DNA of 49,686 bases from a virus. Shown here piece after piece: positions 7,210-15,497 of the stretch. The translations under genes and the position numbers were made by a program. How positions within the stretch are numbered: position 1 is the first letter of the stretch; each line of letters opens with the position of its first letter. Location of the stretch: IMG/VR virus record IMGVR_UViG_3300031885_000024, positions 1 through 49,686 of that record; one strand, written 5' to 3'. The notes under the pieces were generated by a model. The model ran no database searches, was not told the DNA's origin, and saw only the letters and a list, made by a program, of their open reading frames with translations.

Positions 7210-7267
7210 AAAGAAGTGAGAGAGAACCTTCAATGAAGATGATCCTCTCTCACAACTTACTACTTGG

Positions 7268-7726
7268 TTATCCGTTCAAGGGACGGATATTCTTAAACGT
7301 CTGGTAGGTGCGTTCCGGCTTGGCGTTCTGGCCAAGGCTTGCACGGAATACACAACCTTCGAGGCGAGCATAACCGTCACCAAGAACCGGCGGAGATTGT
7401 GTCGAATCGAGCGTGAGATCCATGTCTGCATTCTCAGAAGCAAAACGCGCATCTTCCTTGCCGGGAGTATAACCCAGCGCTGCCATGATAACACGACCAG
7501 CCGACGAGAAATCCGTCTCGGGCTCCCACACTTGGAAAGCGGGCGGGCGCTTGTTCAGAAACGGGCCAGCGTTGATTGCAAGATCGAAGGAAAGTACCGG
7601 CTTCGGATTGTCGTTACCAACCATGCGATAGTTAACCTTGACAATCTTCAATTCGTAGTCGTCGATCGGTGCAACCCAACCAGTCGTAGTGAAGTCGCCA
7701 GCGAGCGGATTGAATGGAGTGGACAT
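7268..7726 (-). CDS. Probable single-stranded DNA-binding protein
   Basis: 152 residues, directly downstream of the Sak4-like recombinase (6-base gap). Beta-rich with regular spacing (YELKIVKVNYR, KPVLSFDLAI, FQVWEPETDF, GYARLEGCVF), as in OB-fold or DUF669-type phage SSBs. The C-terminus (KNIRPLNG) lacks the acidic tip of bacterial SSB. The assignment rests on position and strand pattern, not a diagnostic motif. Confidence 0.5.
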   Translation of the reverse strand: MSTPFNPLAGDFTTTGWVAPIDDYELKIVKVNYRMVGNDNPKPVLSFDLAINAGPFLNKRPPAFQVWEPETDFSSAGRVIMAALGYTPGKEDARFASENADMDLTLDSTQSPPVLGDGYARLEGCVFRASLGQNAKPERTYQTFKNIRPLNG

Positions 7727-7732
7727 GACTTG

Positions 7733-8593
7733 TTAAACCTCTACTTGGGATGATGAAGAACCACCGGAAGTGGTGGGATCTTCGAGGGCGGGAAGAGCAT
7801 CATGAACTCGCTTCAAAATCTTCGGCCAGTCCAGATTATCTTCCACAACTTTGAACGTACTGTAACGATCCTTCGCTGCTATGATATCATCAGGATGACA
7901 TTGGAATCGCTTAGTCCAGCTTGGCTCTTTACCCACTCTTGTGATGCGGAAGATTAGATCGAAGTCTCTTCCAATACTCTCAGGTGCAGCCCTACCAGTG
8001 AAGAGTGGAGCGATACGGATGAGTGTTTCCTCGTTTGTCTTCTTATCTTTCTTGTACACATTCTTCTCATGACAGCCGACGAGAAGATGCTTCTTGTGAA
8101 TCTTGCACGTGCTAACAAGATTGATAAGGAAACCTTCGACGAGACTCATCTGTGTTCCAAAGTCAGCCATCGTTGGAAGAATAATCGAATACTTACCGAT
8201 CTTACTCTTCGACTGTGATCGCTGCTCCATGAAGTTAATACCCACTGCCTTGTTCATCGCCTGCATATTTAGGAATGACGAGTCATCAATGATGATGTTA
8301 TCGAACTCACTACTTTTTGTAGTCAAGTAGTTGTTGATAATGTTCGTCATCTTGTCATACGCATTCGACTGAGAGGGATCTTCGTCTGGAGTTACAATCT
8401 CGATGAATGGATTACATCCGGGATACCGCCTTCGGAAGGAAGGATTCTGGAGAGTAACAAGTCCAGTAGGTGATCCGATAATTAGCGAGCGAGAGCCAGC
8501 AGAACCGAATAGGTCTGTCTTACCAACTCCAGGTGCAGAGTAGAAGATAGCTGCAACCGATTCGGAGAAGGAGACTTCATTCAGGCGTGGCAT
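7733..8593 (-). CDS. RecA-like AAA ATPase, Sak4-type recombinase
   Basis: 286 residues. Walker A SAPGVGKTDL at ~19-28; Walker B FDNIIIDDSS at ~97-106; a sensor-like CHEKNVYKK after 170. The size and layout match phage Sak4/AAA_24 single-strand annealing ATPases. The Ser/Gly-rich C-terminus (TTSGGSSSSQVEV) is a flexible tail. Position beside an SSB-like gene and upstream of nucleotide and polymerase genes supports a recombination role. Confidence 0.7.
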   Translation of the reverse strand: MPRLNEVSFSESVAAIFYSAPGVGKTDLFGSAGSRSLIIGSPTGLVTLQNPSFRRRYPGCNPFIEIVTPDEDPSQSNAYDKMTNIINNYLTTKSSEFDNIIIDDSSFLNMQAMNKAVGINFMEQRSQSKSKIGKYSIILPTMADFGTQMSLVEGFLINLVSTCKIHKKHLLVGCHEKNVYKKDKKTNEETLIRIAPLFTGRAAPESIGRDFDLIFRITRVGKEPSWTKRFQCHPDDIIAAKDRYSTFKVVEDNLDWPKILKRVHDALPALEDPTTSGGSSSSQVEV

Positions 8594-9026
8594 AGTGATT
8601 TTCCTGTGCGGGTTTCATATGAGCACGAATAGCCGTGAGAACTTGGATTGCGTAGTCGAGAATATTAAAGATGATGATCTTCTTTCCTCCTGAGTCAGTA
8701 CGTGAACAGAAGTCGATTAGGATTTGATAGGATGAGTCCTTCCAGATTCCGTCGTGAAACGAGAAGAGCTTGTTACTGAGCGCATTATACTGGTACCGAT
8801 ACTTCCCACCAAAAACCGTGAAGAGGAAACTATCTTGGATGAACCCATGACGAGGACGATTCAGCCTTTCGGTGACGCGGAACTTAAGTTCGCGAAGTTC
8901 ATCTGGGGAAAGTTCAAGAACAAGTTGAGCAATATCAACCTTGTCAGGTTGAGTTACAACATTGATGATCTTCGGCTTACGCGTGCGAGCTGCCTTCTTT
9001 GCGGTAGCTTTCTTTGCGGGCGTCAT
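8577..9026 (-). CDS. Hypothetical protein with basic N-terminus (149 aa)
   Basis: 149 residues after a clear AAGGA ribosome binding site. Residues 1-20 are an Ala/Lys-rich stretch (MTPAKKATAKKAARTRKPK) typical of DNA-binding tails; the rest is an unrecognised globular domain. It overlaps the Sak4-like gene start by 17 bases, which suggests a recombination or replication partner. Confidence 0.65.
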   Translation of the reverse strand: MTPAKKATAKKAARTRKPKIINVVTQPDKVDIAQLVLELSPDELRELKFRVTERLNRPRHGFIQDSFLFTVFGGKYRYQYNALSNKLFSFHDGIWKDSSYQILIDFCSRTDSGGKKIIIFNILDYAIQVLTAIRAHMKPAQENHYATPE

Positions 9027-9051
9027 AACAGTTCCTTTTTTGTGAGGGAGT

Positions 9052-9249
9052 TTATTCAGGATCGTCTTGAGATGAGATGACTAGAAGCTCTTCGTCGCTG
9101 TCATCTTCCTCGATTGAGATGTGCTCGGGAAAGAGTTCCATCACATCTGAGTCAACACCGTGAACATCATAGATAACAACGGTGGCGTGTGGACTGAGGC
9201 CATTCCTGACCTCTGATTGAAGATGTTCGATGAGTTCTTTTACTGTCAC
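9052..9249 (-). CDS. Small acidic protein (65 aa)
   Basis: GTG start overlapping the nuclease stop. It begins TVKELIEHLQSEVRNG, resembling the many small phage proteins with a ‘value-of-information’ helix followed by VVIYD and an acidic C-terminus (EEDDSDEELL). Function unknown. Confidence 0.6.
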   Translation of the reverse strand: MTVKELIEHLQSEVRNGLSPHATVVIYDVHGVDSDVMELFPEHISIEEDDSDEELLVISSQDDPE

Positions 9250-10178
9250 TTTTCTTCTTCCTCACGTGTGTGATCCCAGAACTTCTGGATAAAGTTGCTC
9301 TTCAATTCCCACTCCATACCACCTGGAGTTTGCTGCCGACACACGGTACGATAATCGCACCAACTACAATTACTTTCATGCTTCGGCCAGATGTCATGCA
9401 GACGAGAGAACTCCATCTGCTTGTAGATAAACATCTGATCCTTCTCCCACTCAATCAACTCGTGATGAGACTTCGAGATGAGTTGAGCAATTACCTTGGG
9501 ATGTTTCGGATCACTCTTGGTTGGTGGTTGGTTCTCGACAACTACAAATTCTGCACCATCAATCTTTCCCATTGAGGGGTTAGATGATGACCAGCCAGCC
9601 AAGCGAGATGCAGCATACACATACCGAGTAACTTGATCGTTTGGATTGAGAGTTGGAAGAAACCAATTAGCTTGCTTGGTTGTAGTCTTCCAGTCTCGAA
9701 TCAGTGGACGATCACTTCGTGTGAAGAACATATCGAACCGACCACCGATGATCGTGCCATCGGGAAGCTCGACATTGAAAGGTTGTTCGATACCTTTCAC
9801 TTCCACATTACCAAGAGCTTTCTCTTTCTGGTAGAACTCAGTGAGAAGTTTAATAGTGCGACCGAACCTTTCGACGGTAAGATGAGGCCACTTGCTTCCC
9901 ATCGGTGGAGCTTTGTAGATAGCGAGAGCCTTGACGAAACTCTTCTGCACATCTCCTTCGGTGAGATACATCGTCTCCATAAACATATGGACGGCGTTGC
10001 CCCAACCGAAGATAACTTCCATCTCTTGCTTCGCGAGTGTTCTTCCGATGACAATGCGAAGGAAGTATTTTCGCGGACACTCTTTCCACAACTTCGTAGC
10101 TGTGTGATCTTTGATGAGTGGTTCCTTTCGTTCAAACATCGGAAGGAACTCTCGCTTGGGATGCTCGTGGGTTAGCAT
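9246..10178 (-). CDS. Cas4/RecB-like PD-(D/E)XK exonuclease with Fe-S cysteines
   Basis: 310 residues. Cys34 in LWKECPRKYFL and a C-terminal NCSWCDYRTVC (~269-280) give the four-cysteine pattern of an iron-sulfur cluster, as in Cas4 and AddB nucleases. The catalytic core is GGRFDMFF (Asp) followed by RDWKTTTK (Asp-x-Lys). It probably degrades or processes DNA ends with the Sak4-like ATPase. No CRISPR array is visible in the window, so this is a recombination nuclease rather than an adaptation enzyme. Confidence 0.8.
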   Translation of the reverse strand: MLTHEHPKREFLPMFERKEPLIKDHTATKLWKECPRKYFLRIVIGRTLAKQEMEVIFGWGNAVHMFMETMYLTEGDVQKSFVKALAIYKAPPMGSKWPHLTVERFGRTIKLLTEFYQKEKALGNVEVKGIEQPFNVELPDGTIIGGRFDMFFTRSDRPLIRDWKTTTKQANWFLPTLNPNDQVTRYVYAASRLAGWSSSNPSMGKIDGAEFVVVENQPPTKSDPKHPKVIAQLISKSHHELIEWEKDQMFIYKQMEFSRLHDIWPKHESNCSWCDYRTVCRQQTPGGMEWELKSNFIQKFWDHTREEEEK

Positions 10179-10188
10179 TCTTCTTGTT

Positions 10189-10395
10189 TTATCTTAGGTT
10201 TGTTTCTTCTACTGTCCGCTGCGCGGCATCTCGTAACATACTAGACAAACGGAAGTCGTTCTCAGAAAGGATCTGATCGAACTGATACAGCAACTCGTTG
10301 ATGATATATGATAGCTTAACTGAGGAACCGAATCGTGATTGGATTGCTATGATATGTGCTTCTTCAATCTCAACGTGTCGCTGTACCTTTGCCAT
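10189..10395 (-). CDS. Ribbon-helix-helix-like small protein (68 aa)
   Basis: 68 residues. A short N-terminal strand (VQRHVEIEEA) and two helices fit a ribbon-helix-helix DNA-binding protein, a candidate transcription regulator. GAGAAG precedes the ATG. It could be the factor for one of the dyads in the control region, but nothing in the sequence shows this. Confidence 0.45.
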   Translation of the reverse strand: MAKVQRHVEIEEAHIIAIQSRFGSSVKLSYIINELLYQFDQILSENDFRLSSMLRDAAQRTVEETNLR

Positions 10396-10396
10396 G

Positions 10397-10726
10397 TTAC
10401 TTCTCAGTCACATTGTGTAGGGTGTATCCGCGGTACTTATCCCACGTTGCAACAAAGCGAGACTCGGGAAAGCGCGCACACCACTCATGGTATGCAACAG
10501 CGCAGAGAAGGTTGGAGGCTGAGAAGAGAAGAATATCATTCTCGTTTGCATCCTTGAAGAAATCACGGAAGAGCTTGTGGAGCTTGTCGGGATTTTGAAG
10601 AACGATTCCCTTTGTCATGAACACCAACGCACCCAAACTCGTAGCCGATTCGTAATCGTTGTTCGGATAGTAGTTGGGGACAAAGACAGTCGGGACGGAC
10701 TCGGTCGTGGTGATATTGTCTGTCAT
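10397..10726 (-). CDS. Hypothetical protein (109 aa)
   Basis: 109 residues; ATGA overlap with the upstream gene. No family recognised. It contains a hydrophobic helix ILLFSASNLLCAVAYHEWC that is too polar at its end to be a sure membrane segment. Confidence 0.65.
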   Translation of the reverse strand: MTDNITTTESVPTVFVPNYYPNNDYESATSLGALVFMTKGIVLQNPDKLHKLFRDFFKDANENDILLFSASNLLCAVAYHEWCARFPESRFVATWDKYRGYTLHNVTEK

Positions 10727-11208
10727 GTTTCGTTCTCTACGAAAAGAAAGGTGAGGAATTTATCGGAGACTTCGAGTGTGTAGCTATTGAAAGAACAGAG
10801 AGTTTGTAGCTTTTCAATATCTACATCGGATAGGGAGGGAGAGCGAACAAAGCGAATCTTCTTTGGTTTGTCGAGGAGAATCCGTGAAGCAATAGCGCCT
10901 CGTGTAAGATTCTCTTCAACCGTCTCTCCATCCCATACTTCTACAACCATCGAACTTGGAGCGAGGGAGGATAAGTCGAATGGTGCTGATATCTCAACCC
11001 ATACTCCGTTGCTTTGTTTCTTGAATCGAAGGCGGTGAGAGTGAGTAGAGAAGAGGGAGGATCGTATCGTCCACAAATCTTCATAGAGGGAGGATGGAGA
11101 ACCTTCTAGAAGAAATGATGTGTACTTACTGGATGATAGGATTCTCGCTAACTTCTCGATTAACTCCCGATACTTCGCTGCTTTCCGTGGAGACAGATAC
11201 CGTGGCAT
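10723..11208 (-). CDS. Hypothetical protein (161 aa)
   Basis: ATG 11208 (MPRYLSPRKA) is taken; a TTG at 11220 would add four residues. The N-terminal helix is basic and the rest is mixed alpha/beta. No recognised domain. It overlaps the upstream gene's 3' end by ~80 bases. Confidence 0.6.
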   Translation of the reverse strand: MPRYLSPRKAAKYRELIEKLARILSSSKYTSFLLEGSPSSLYEDLWTIRSSLFSTHSHRLRFKKQSNGVWVEISAPFDLSSLAPSSMVVEVWDGETVEENLTRGAIASRILLDKPKKIRFVRSPSLSDVDIEKLQTLCSFNSYTLEVSDKFLTFLFVENET

Positions 11209-11425
11209 TCGTTGGCTCAACTGTTAAAAGAGTCGTTGACAATTTAGCACAGACAACTAGAGCCTGAGCAATTTCTTTATGTTTACCTCCGAGGGCTGCG
11301 TAAAGGATTCCACTAGAGGTGTAGAGAAGGATGGATGCGATCTCCAATTGAGTGATGTCTGGATACTCTTCACACAACTGAAGATACATCTTCTCTCCAT
11401 ACTGTGTGATTTGTTCTTCTGTCAT
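11126..11425 (-). CDS. Hypothetical helical protein (99 aa)
   Basis: The start at 11425 is chosen because GGAGAAG stands just before it; the frame is open further upstream to 11512. The body is helical (ITQYGEKMYLQLCEEYPDIT) with a small hydrophobic helix (ALGGKHKEIAQALVVCAK). The Ser/Val-rich tail overlaps the next gene. Function unknown. Confidence 0.55.
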   Translation of the reverse strand: MTEEQITQYGEKMYLQLCEEYPDITQLEIASILLYTSSGILYAALGGKHKEIAQALVVCAKLSTTLLTVEPTNATVSVSTESSEVSGVNREVSENPIIQ

Positions 11426-11435
11426 ATCTTCTCCG

Positions 11436-11756
11436 TTAGAGTTTCTTGAGGACTCGATATTTCTTGAAAGCAATTGCCATTGCTTCGGGACCACTACGAA
11501 TGGGGATGCCATCGGCGAATTGATAACGATCGCTTGCGATGTCGGAAAGTTCTTCGATCACAGAATCAAGTACAACTCCTTGATTGAGTGCGAAGGTTAG
11601 CATCCGACTAAACCCATTGCACCATGCAGCCACAGAAGATCCAGCCTTACCGATCGTAATGTCTACACGAACGATAACATTCTTATCTTCTGTAATGCAG
11701 ATGGTTGCATCACCATCGGGAGTGGGAAGAGAGAAGGTATAGTTCTCATATCCCAT
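11436..11756 (-). CDS. Stand-alone TSCPD-domain protein
   Basis: The ATG at 11756 gives 106 residues; an ATG near 11825, overlapping the end of the acidic gene, would add a Ser-rich leader. The core VRVDITIGKAGSSVAAWCNG, followed by a helix and FADGIPIRSGPEAMAIA, matches the TSCPD domain found at the end of B12-dependent ribonucleotide reductases and as single-domain phage proteins. No reductase gene is present here, so it may modulate a host enzyme or act on its own (inference). Confidence 0.65.
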   Translation of the reverse strand: MGYENYTFSLPTPDGDATICITEDKNVIVRVDITIGKAGSSVAAWCNGFSRMLTFALNQGVVLDSVIEELSDIASDRYQFADGIPIRSGPEAMAIAFKKYRVLKKL

Positions 11757-11817
11757 GCTATTACTTAGATTGTTAGAGTGTGATGGGGAGGGGGATGAAA
11801 GGATGGGAAGATTGTTC

Positions 11818-12141
11818 TTAATCATCATCGTCACCGAACAGATCCTCACCTAGAAGGTCATCCTCATCATCTTCCTCTTCCATCTTCTCGATGGTATCTT
11901 CCAACTCCAACTCCTCTTCGATGTCATCCTCTTCACGAGTTGGATCGTAGTTCATGAGGATCACAGCATTCTTCAAACGCTCCATCTCTTTCTCTACTGT
12001 AGCTGATACAGTGAATCCAGAGAGGGTGAGTTCTTCGTCGAGAAGAAGTAGAAGGTTGTTTACTGGGGCGATGATACTAGGAGGCAAACCCTTTTCTCCT
12101 AGATGCACACCCACCAACAGTCGAATCTCAGAAAGGAACAT
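11818..12141 (-). CDS. Acidic-tailed protein (107 aa)
   Basis: GGAG precedes the ATG. The first 70 residues are hydrophobic and helical (IIAPVNNLLLLLDEELTLSG); the last ~40 are almost all Asp/Glu (DPTREEDDIEEELELEDTI, ending FGDDDD). The acidic tail may mimic DNA or bind a basic partner. No family recognised. Confidence 0.65.
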   Translation of the reverse strand: MFLSEIRLLVGVHLGEKGLPPSIIAPVNNLLLLLDEELTLSGFTVSATVEKEMERLKNAVILMNYDPTREEDDIEEELELEDTIEKMEEEDDEDDLLGEDLFGDDDD

Positions 12142-12183
12142 CTTTACTCCGGTACGGGTGAATTGTGGAGAGGTGAGCGAGAA

Positions 12184-12645
12184 TTATGTGGGCCAGTAGT
12201 AACCATACTTCTTTTCTTCTGTCGGAAAATACTGACGATAGAACGTCTCATCCTTAAAGAGAAGAGAGGATCTATGTGTGGAGATGATACGGTTGAGAAG
12301 TTTCTCATCTGTCATCCACGGTGGGTAGATGAGAGGTAGAGAAAGAAAGGATTGGAAGTATTCTGTGAGAGAATCTTTCATCCCCCTTGCTACCCACTCC
12401 TTACACATCTTACCACCATACACCGCAAGCATACCTTCGTATCCTCTCCACATCTTTACCGCAGGATGATTCTTCCACGCGAGATTAGATGGAGTGGAGA
12501 AGGGAGTGAACTTAGCTTTATACTTTGCGATGGCTAAGTTTGTTTCCAAGATCTGCTTCGTCTCTACTCGTTGCTTACCCAACCTCTTGTTGTCTAGAGT
12601 GGACGCGGTGAGAGAGAAAGATGGATGTGTGAGGAATGTTTGCAC
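12184..12645 (-). CDS. Pyrimidine-dimer DNA glycosylase-like protein
   Basis: 153 residues. The N-terminal signature LDNKRLGKQRVETKQIL and the AWKNHPAVKMWRGYE block are those of the pyrimidine-dimer glycosylase (T4 DenV-like, MSMEG_6728) family, common in phages. Expected role: excision of UV dimers from phage DNA. The C-terminal part is longer and aromatic (EEKKYGYYWPT). It follows the 12.65 kb gene by 2 bases. Confidence 0.8.
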   Translation of the reverse strand: MQTFLTHPSFSLTASTLDNKRLGKQRVETKQILETNLAIAKYKAKFTPFSTPSNLAWKNHPAVKMWRGYEGMLAVYGGKMCKEWVARGMKDSLTEYFQSFLSLPLIYPPWMTDEKLLNRIISTHRSSLLFKDETFYRQYFPTEEKKYGYYWPT

Positions 12646-12647
12646 GA

Positions 12648-12839
12648 CTATCTCCGTCCATAGAGTGTGTCGCGAATATCTGTAACGAAGTTAACAAGTT
12701 CGTTTAACTCTTCATCTGTCGTCATCACGTGACGATTGTTACCATCTACTTCAAGTTCCATAAATCTAATAGCTGTGTTGGTGCTATTGAACTGGACGTG
12801 AAACTTGAGCGTTGCGGATTTGCTTTGGAATGTTTGCAT
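12648..12839 (-). CDS. Hypothetical protein (63 aa), first gene after promoter
   Basis: 63 residues, beta-rich then helical (TDEELNELVNFVTDIRDTLY). It is the first gene downstream of the near-consensus promoter at 12881-12909. No family recognised. Confidence 0.6.
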   Translation of the reverse strand: MQTFQSKSATLKFHVQFNSTNTAIRFMELEVDGNNRHVMTTDEELNELVNFVTDIRDTLYGRR

Positions 12840-12880
12840 AGTCGGTGGGAATTATTTAGCGGAAGGGGTACATAGAGGGG

Positions 12881-12909
12881 AGTATAACGGGTAGGGGGAA
12901 GAAAGTCAA
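12881..12909 (-). promoter_or_regulatory. sigma70-type promoter, minus strand
   Basis: On the minus strand TTGACT (12904-12909), a 17-base spacer and TATACT (12881-12886). It points at the 12839-12648 gene and the genes beyond. Same -10 and spacing as the promoter at 17694-17722. Confidence 0.8.
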
Positions 12910-12911
12910 GT

Positions 12912-12960
12912 GGGCATGGGGGGTTGACAAGCCATGCCCCTTGACAGTCCTCTCACTGTC
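12912..12960. promoter_or_regulatory. Two inverted repeats upstream of promoter
   Basis: GGGCATGG (12912-12919) pairs with CCATGCCC (12932-12939), and GACAGT (12943-12948) pairs with ACTGTC (12955-12960). They lie immediately upstream of the -35 of the 12.9 kb promoter and after the stop of the upstream gene. They could be operators or a weak terminator; no T-run follows on the minus strand. Confidence 0.5.
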
Positions 12961-12981
12961 GCTCCGCGCATCTTTTCAAAG

Positions 12982-13236
12982 TTAACCTAGCCACTCTGAA
13001 AAGTTAAGCATATTAATAATCTTCCACTCCGTAACGGTTGTACACTCATCTATTCCATCATAGATGATGTGTGATTTGAAGAGTATTCGGAGAGTGTCGA
13101 GTGACTGAATTCCACACACATAAGTGAGAAACTCTCCTTCGTATGGAGCCATCTCGTGATCTACTATAACTGTACCATCATCATCTACATAGTAGATAGT
13201 GAGGGAGTTGTTGTAGTTATCGTGAACGACTAGCAT
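12982..13236 (-). CDS. Hypothetical protein (84 aa)
   Basis: 84 residues starting MLVVHDNYNN, beta-rich with a C-terminal helix. It overlaps no gene but lies directly after the 57-residue gene (stop at 13237). Last gene of its operon before the 12.9 kb control site. Function unknown. Confidence 0.6.
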   Translation of the reverse strand: MLVVHDNYNNSLTIYYVDDDGTVIVDHEMAPYEGEFLTYVCGIQSLDTLRILFKSHIIYDGIDECTTVTEWKIINMLNFSEWLG

Positions 13237-13410
13237 CTATTCTGCTCCATCGTCAAAGATGATGTCTCTCACATCTAGAGATTTCCTAACTTTGGATAGA
13301 GAGGAGTAGCCTGACTTATCTTCATATTGGCTCTCCCAAAACTTCAACTCCATCTTGTCGTTATAGTACCACATGACAAGACCATAGTACCTACAATAGG
13401 AAACAATCAT
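13237..13410 (-). CDS. Small hypothetical protein (57 aa)
   Basis: ATG 13410 overlaps the upstream stop (TGATG) after a strong GGGGAGGAG site. The product starts MIVSYCRYYG and ends IIFDDGAE. It is aromatic at the N-terminus (VMWYYNDK). Too short for usual cut-offs, but the ribosome binding site and coupling are good evidence. Confidence 0.65.
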   Translation of the reverse strand: MIVSYCRYYGLVMWYYNDKMELKFWESQYEDKSGYSSLSKVRKSLDVRDIIFDDGAE

Positions 13411-13631
13411 CACTCCTCCCCGTCGTCGTGAATGATTGTTTCCCCTTCGCTCAACCTACTACGAATCTCGCTGAATGTCCTTTCCACTGGCCAGCCCAGA
13501 CTTGTCCGCGTCCTGTCGAGAATCACAGAGCAGACAATTCCTCCTTCATCGGTGCGGGAATACTCGTAGTCTACCTCCACCGGAGAAGTGAGTAGCTGCG
13601 GATCTTCTACTGCCTTGCGAATTATAATCAC
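13410..13631 (-). CDS. Hypothetical protein (73 aa)
   Basis: GTG start with AGGAGAG upstream. 73 residues, beta-rich (VEVDYEYSRT, GIVCSVILDR) with a helical end (EIRSRLSEGE). Lies 18 bases after the SNF2 helicase. Unknown function. Confidence 0.6.
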   Translation of the reverse strand: MIIIRKAVEDPQLLTSPVEVDYEYSRTDEGGIVCSVILDRTRTSLGWPVERTFSEIRSRLSEGETIIHDDGEE

Positions 13632-13649
13632 GATCTCTCCTATCCTTGG

Positions 13650-15497
13650 TTATCGGTTAGTCTTGAGAAGATCAATCAACTCACTCATGATACTATTCTG
13701 TTCGGTAGCGTATCCCGCTGTACCATCTACCGCAGCTTCGAAGATAGCCATCTTCTTCATGAGAAGTGAAAGGATGAGTGTATCTACAGTGTTAGAAATC
13801 TGTGCCCATACACTTGTTGCACCGTGCAAATCTACCAATCTACCATACGCTCGCGCTTCACCTTGTGTAATATCTTTCGGTGTCCACGGTAGATCGTTGA
13901 AGTAGATTGTAGATGCAGCGGTAAGGTTGAGTCCTTCTTGTCCAGTCGCTACAGTGAGAACTAGCCCACGTGTGGATGGATTGTTGTTGAAGTCATTCAC
14001 ATATCCCATGCGAGTTTCCATCGGGATGTCACCGTGAATAACATTCCAACCCATCTTTGCTGCAATCTGCTTTGCGGACATCTTGAAGTTAGAGAAGACG
14101 ATGATCTTCTCATCTGTTTCTTCAAGGAAGTTGTTGAGATATTCGATAGATGCATCAGCCTTAGCATCAGCGACAATCTCACGCAAGCGATTGAGTTGGA
14201 CGAGTGTGTTCTGAATATCTTTCTCGCCACCATCAATAGTCTTGTAGACCATTTCAAGTGCAGCTTTGTAGCGTTCCTTGTGAAGGGGAGAGAGGTCTAC
14301 AGAATGAGTGATGCGTGTAATGGGAGGCAAGTCAGTAAGAACATCTTTCTTCGCACGACGGAACATGTATGGAAGGAGAGCTTTCTGTAACTCCTTCGGA
14401 TTCTTGGGGAATCCATTTCCATTGTCGTGTGTGTTGAGAAAGGATTGCTCCGATGGAAACATATCGGGAGCTACCCAGTGGAGGAGGGGAAAGAGTTCTC
14501 GAATACGATTGACAAGGGGAGTACCAGTCATCGGCATCTTTCGCTTGATCTTCAACTTAAGGATAGCTTTCGTACGCTTCGCGTTCATATTCTTGAACGA
14601 GTGAGCTTCGTCAGCAGGACAGAAGTCTAGAAGATTTGCAGCTGATACAATGTTGAGGAAGTCTACCCAGGGATATGAGATAACTTCTTCATCATCATCA
14701 GCAAATTCAAGTTTCTTCGTGACAAGTTCTGTTCCGATAACTTCATAGTTGAGGATGAAGTATTGGAATTCCGTAGAGAGGAGAGCTTTCATGCAACTCT
14801 CATCGGGAACTCTACCCGAGAGGATAACGGGACGTTTCGATGTAAGCTTGCGAATCTCGGCATCTAGATTCTGCACGAGAGATGCTTTGGTAAGGAAGAT
14901 GGTGCGATAGTTGCGAGACTCTGCAAACTTAATCGCCACGGCTGTCTTACCTAGACCCATATCCAATGCAAGGATCTTATCATCTTCATTGTAATCCATG
15001 TAGCGAAATGCCGCTGCTTGGAATGGACGAAGAGTGATTGGACCAAGGATGTGATCTACTTCGGGAGCATCGTTCGCAACTGCATACTCATATGCTTTGC
15101 GCTCTCTTTCAAGAACACTACGCACATAGAATGCTACAGCAGGATCGATGGTGAAACGATAATGCTTGTACTCAGTGGAGAGAATCGTATAGAGCTTAGG
15201 AGATTCTTCCAATGGGATATGAAAGGAACCATATCCGCTAGCGTACTTGTAGTCAGCGAAGGGAGTTGGTGAGAAGAAAGAACCTTGCGCGACTGTCACC
15301 AATACTCGCGTTGCTCCCATCTTTCTAATGTCAATATTGAAAGAGGGCGGAGTGGCAATGGGAGTATTATCGGGAGTGAGGTAAGACTTGGGTTTCGGGG
15401 GTGCAGTGATAGCAGTTTGAAAGGTGGGAAGTACCATCTCTTTCTCTGCTTGTGATCGCGGGTCGATCGGAAAGTCGTTAGATGAGATGGTATTCAT
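13650..15497 (-). CDS. SNF2-family DEAH helicase
   Basis: 615 residues. Motif I DMGLGKTA (~179-186), motif II DEAH (~296-299), motif III MTGTPL, motif IV/V region IIVFSNFKMS and GQEGLNL, motif VI QGEARAYGR. The SNF2 layout is complete but motif VI is slightly degenerate (usually Q..R..R). The ~140-residue N-terminal region is unlike known domains. Role: probably remodelling of replication or recombination intermediates. The ATG overlaps the upstream stop. Confidence 0.85.
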   Translation of the reverse strand: MNTISSNDFPIDPRSQAEKEMVLPTFQTAITAPPKPKSYLTPDNTPIATPPSFNIDIRKMGATRVLVTVAQGSFFSPTPFADYKYASGYGSFHIPLEESPKLYTILSTEYKHYRFTIDPAVAFYVRSVLERERKAYEYAVANDAPEVDHILGPITLRPFQAAAFRYMDYNEDDKILALDMGLGKTAVAIKFAESRNYRTIFLTKASLVQNLDAEIRKLTSKRPVILSGRVPDESCMKALLSTEFQYFILNYEVIGTELVTKKLEFADDDEEVISYPWVDFLNIVSAANLLDFCPADEAHSFKNMNAKRTKAILKLKIKRKMPMTGTPLVNRIRELFPLLHWVAPDMFPSEQSFLNTHDNGNGFPKNPKELQKALLPYMFRRAKKDVLTDLPPITRITHSVDLSPLHKERYKAALEMVYKTIDGGEKDIQNTLVQLNRLREIVADAKADASIEYLNNFLEETDEKIIVFSNFKMSAKQIAAKMGWNVIHGDIPMETRMGYVNDFNNNPSTRGLVLTVATGQEGLNLTAASTIYFNDLPWTPKDITQGEARAYGRLVDLHGATSVWAQISNTVDTLILSLLMKKMAIFEAAVDGTAGYATEQNSIMSELIDLLKTNR

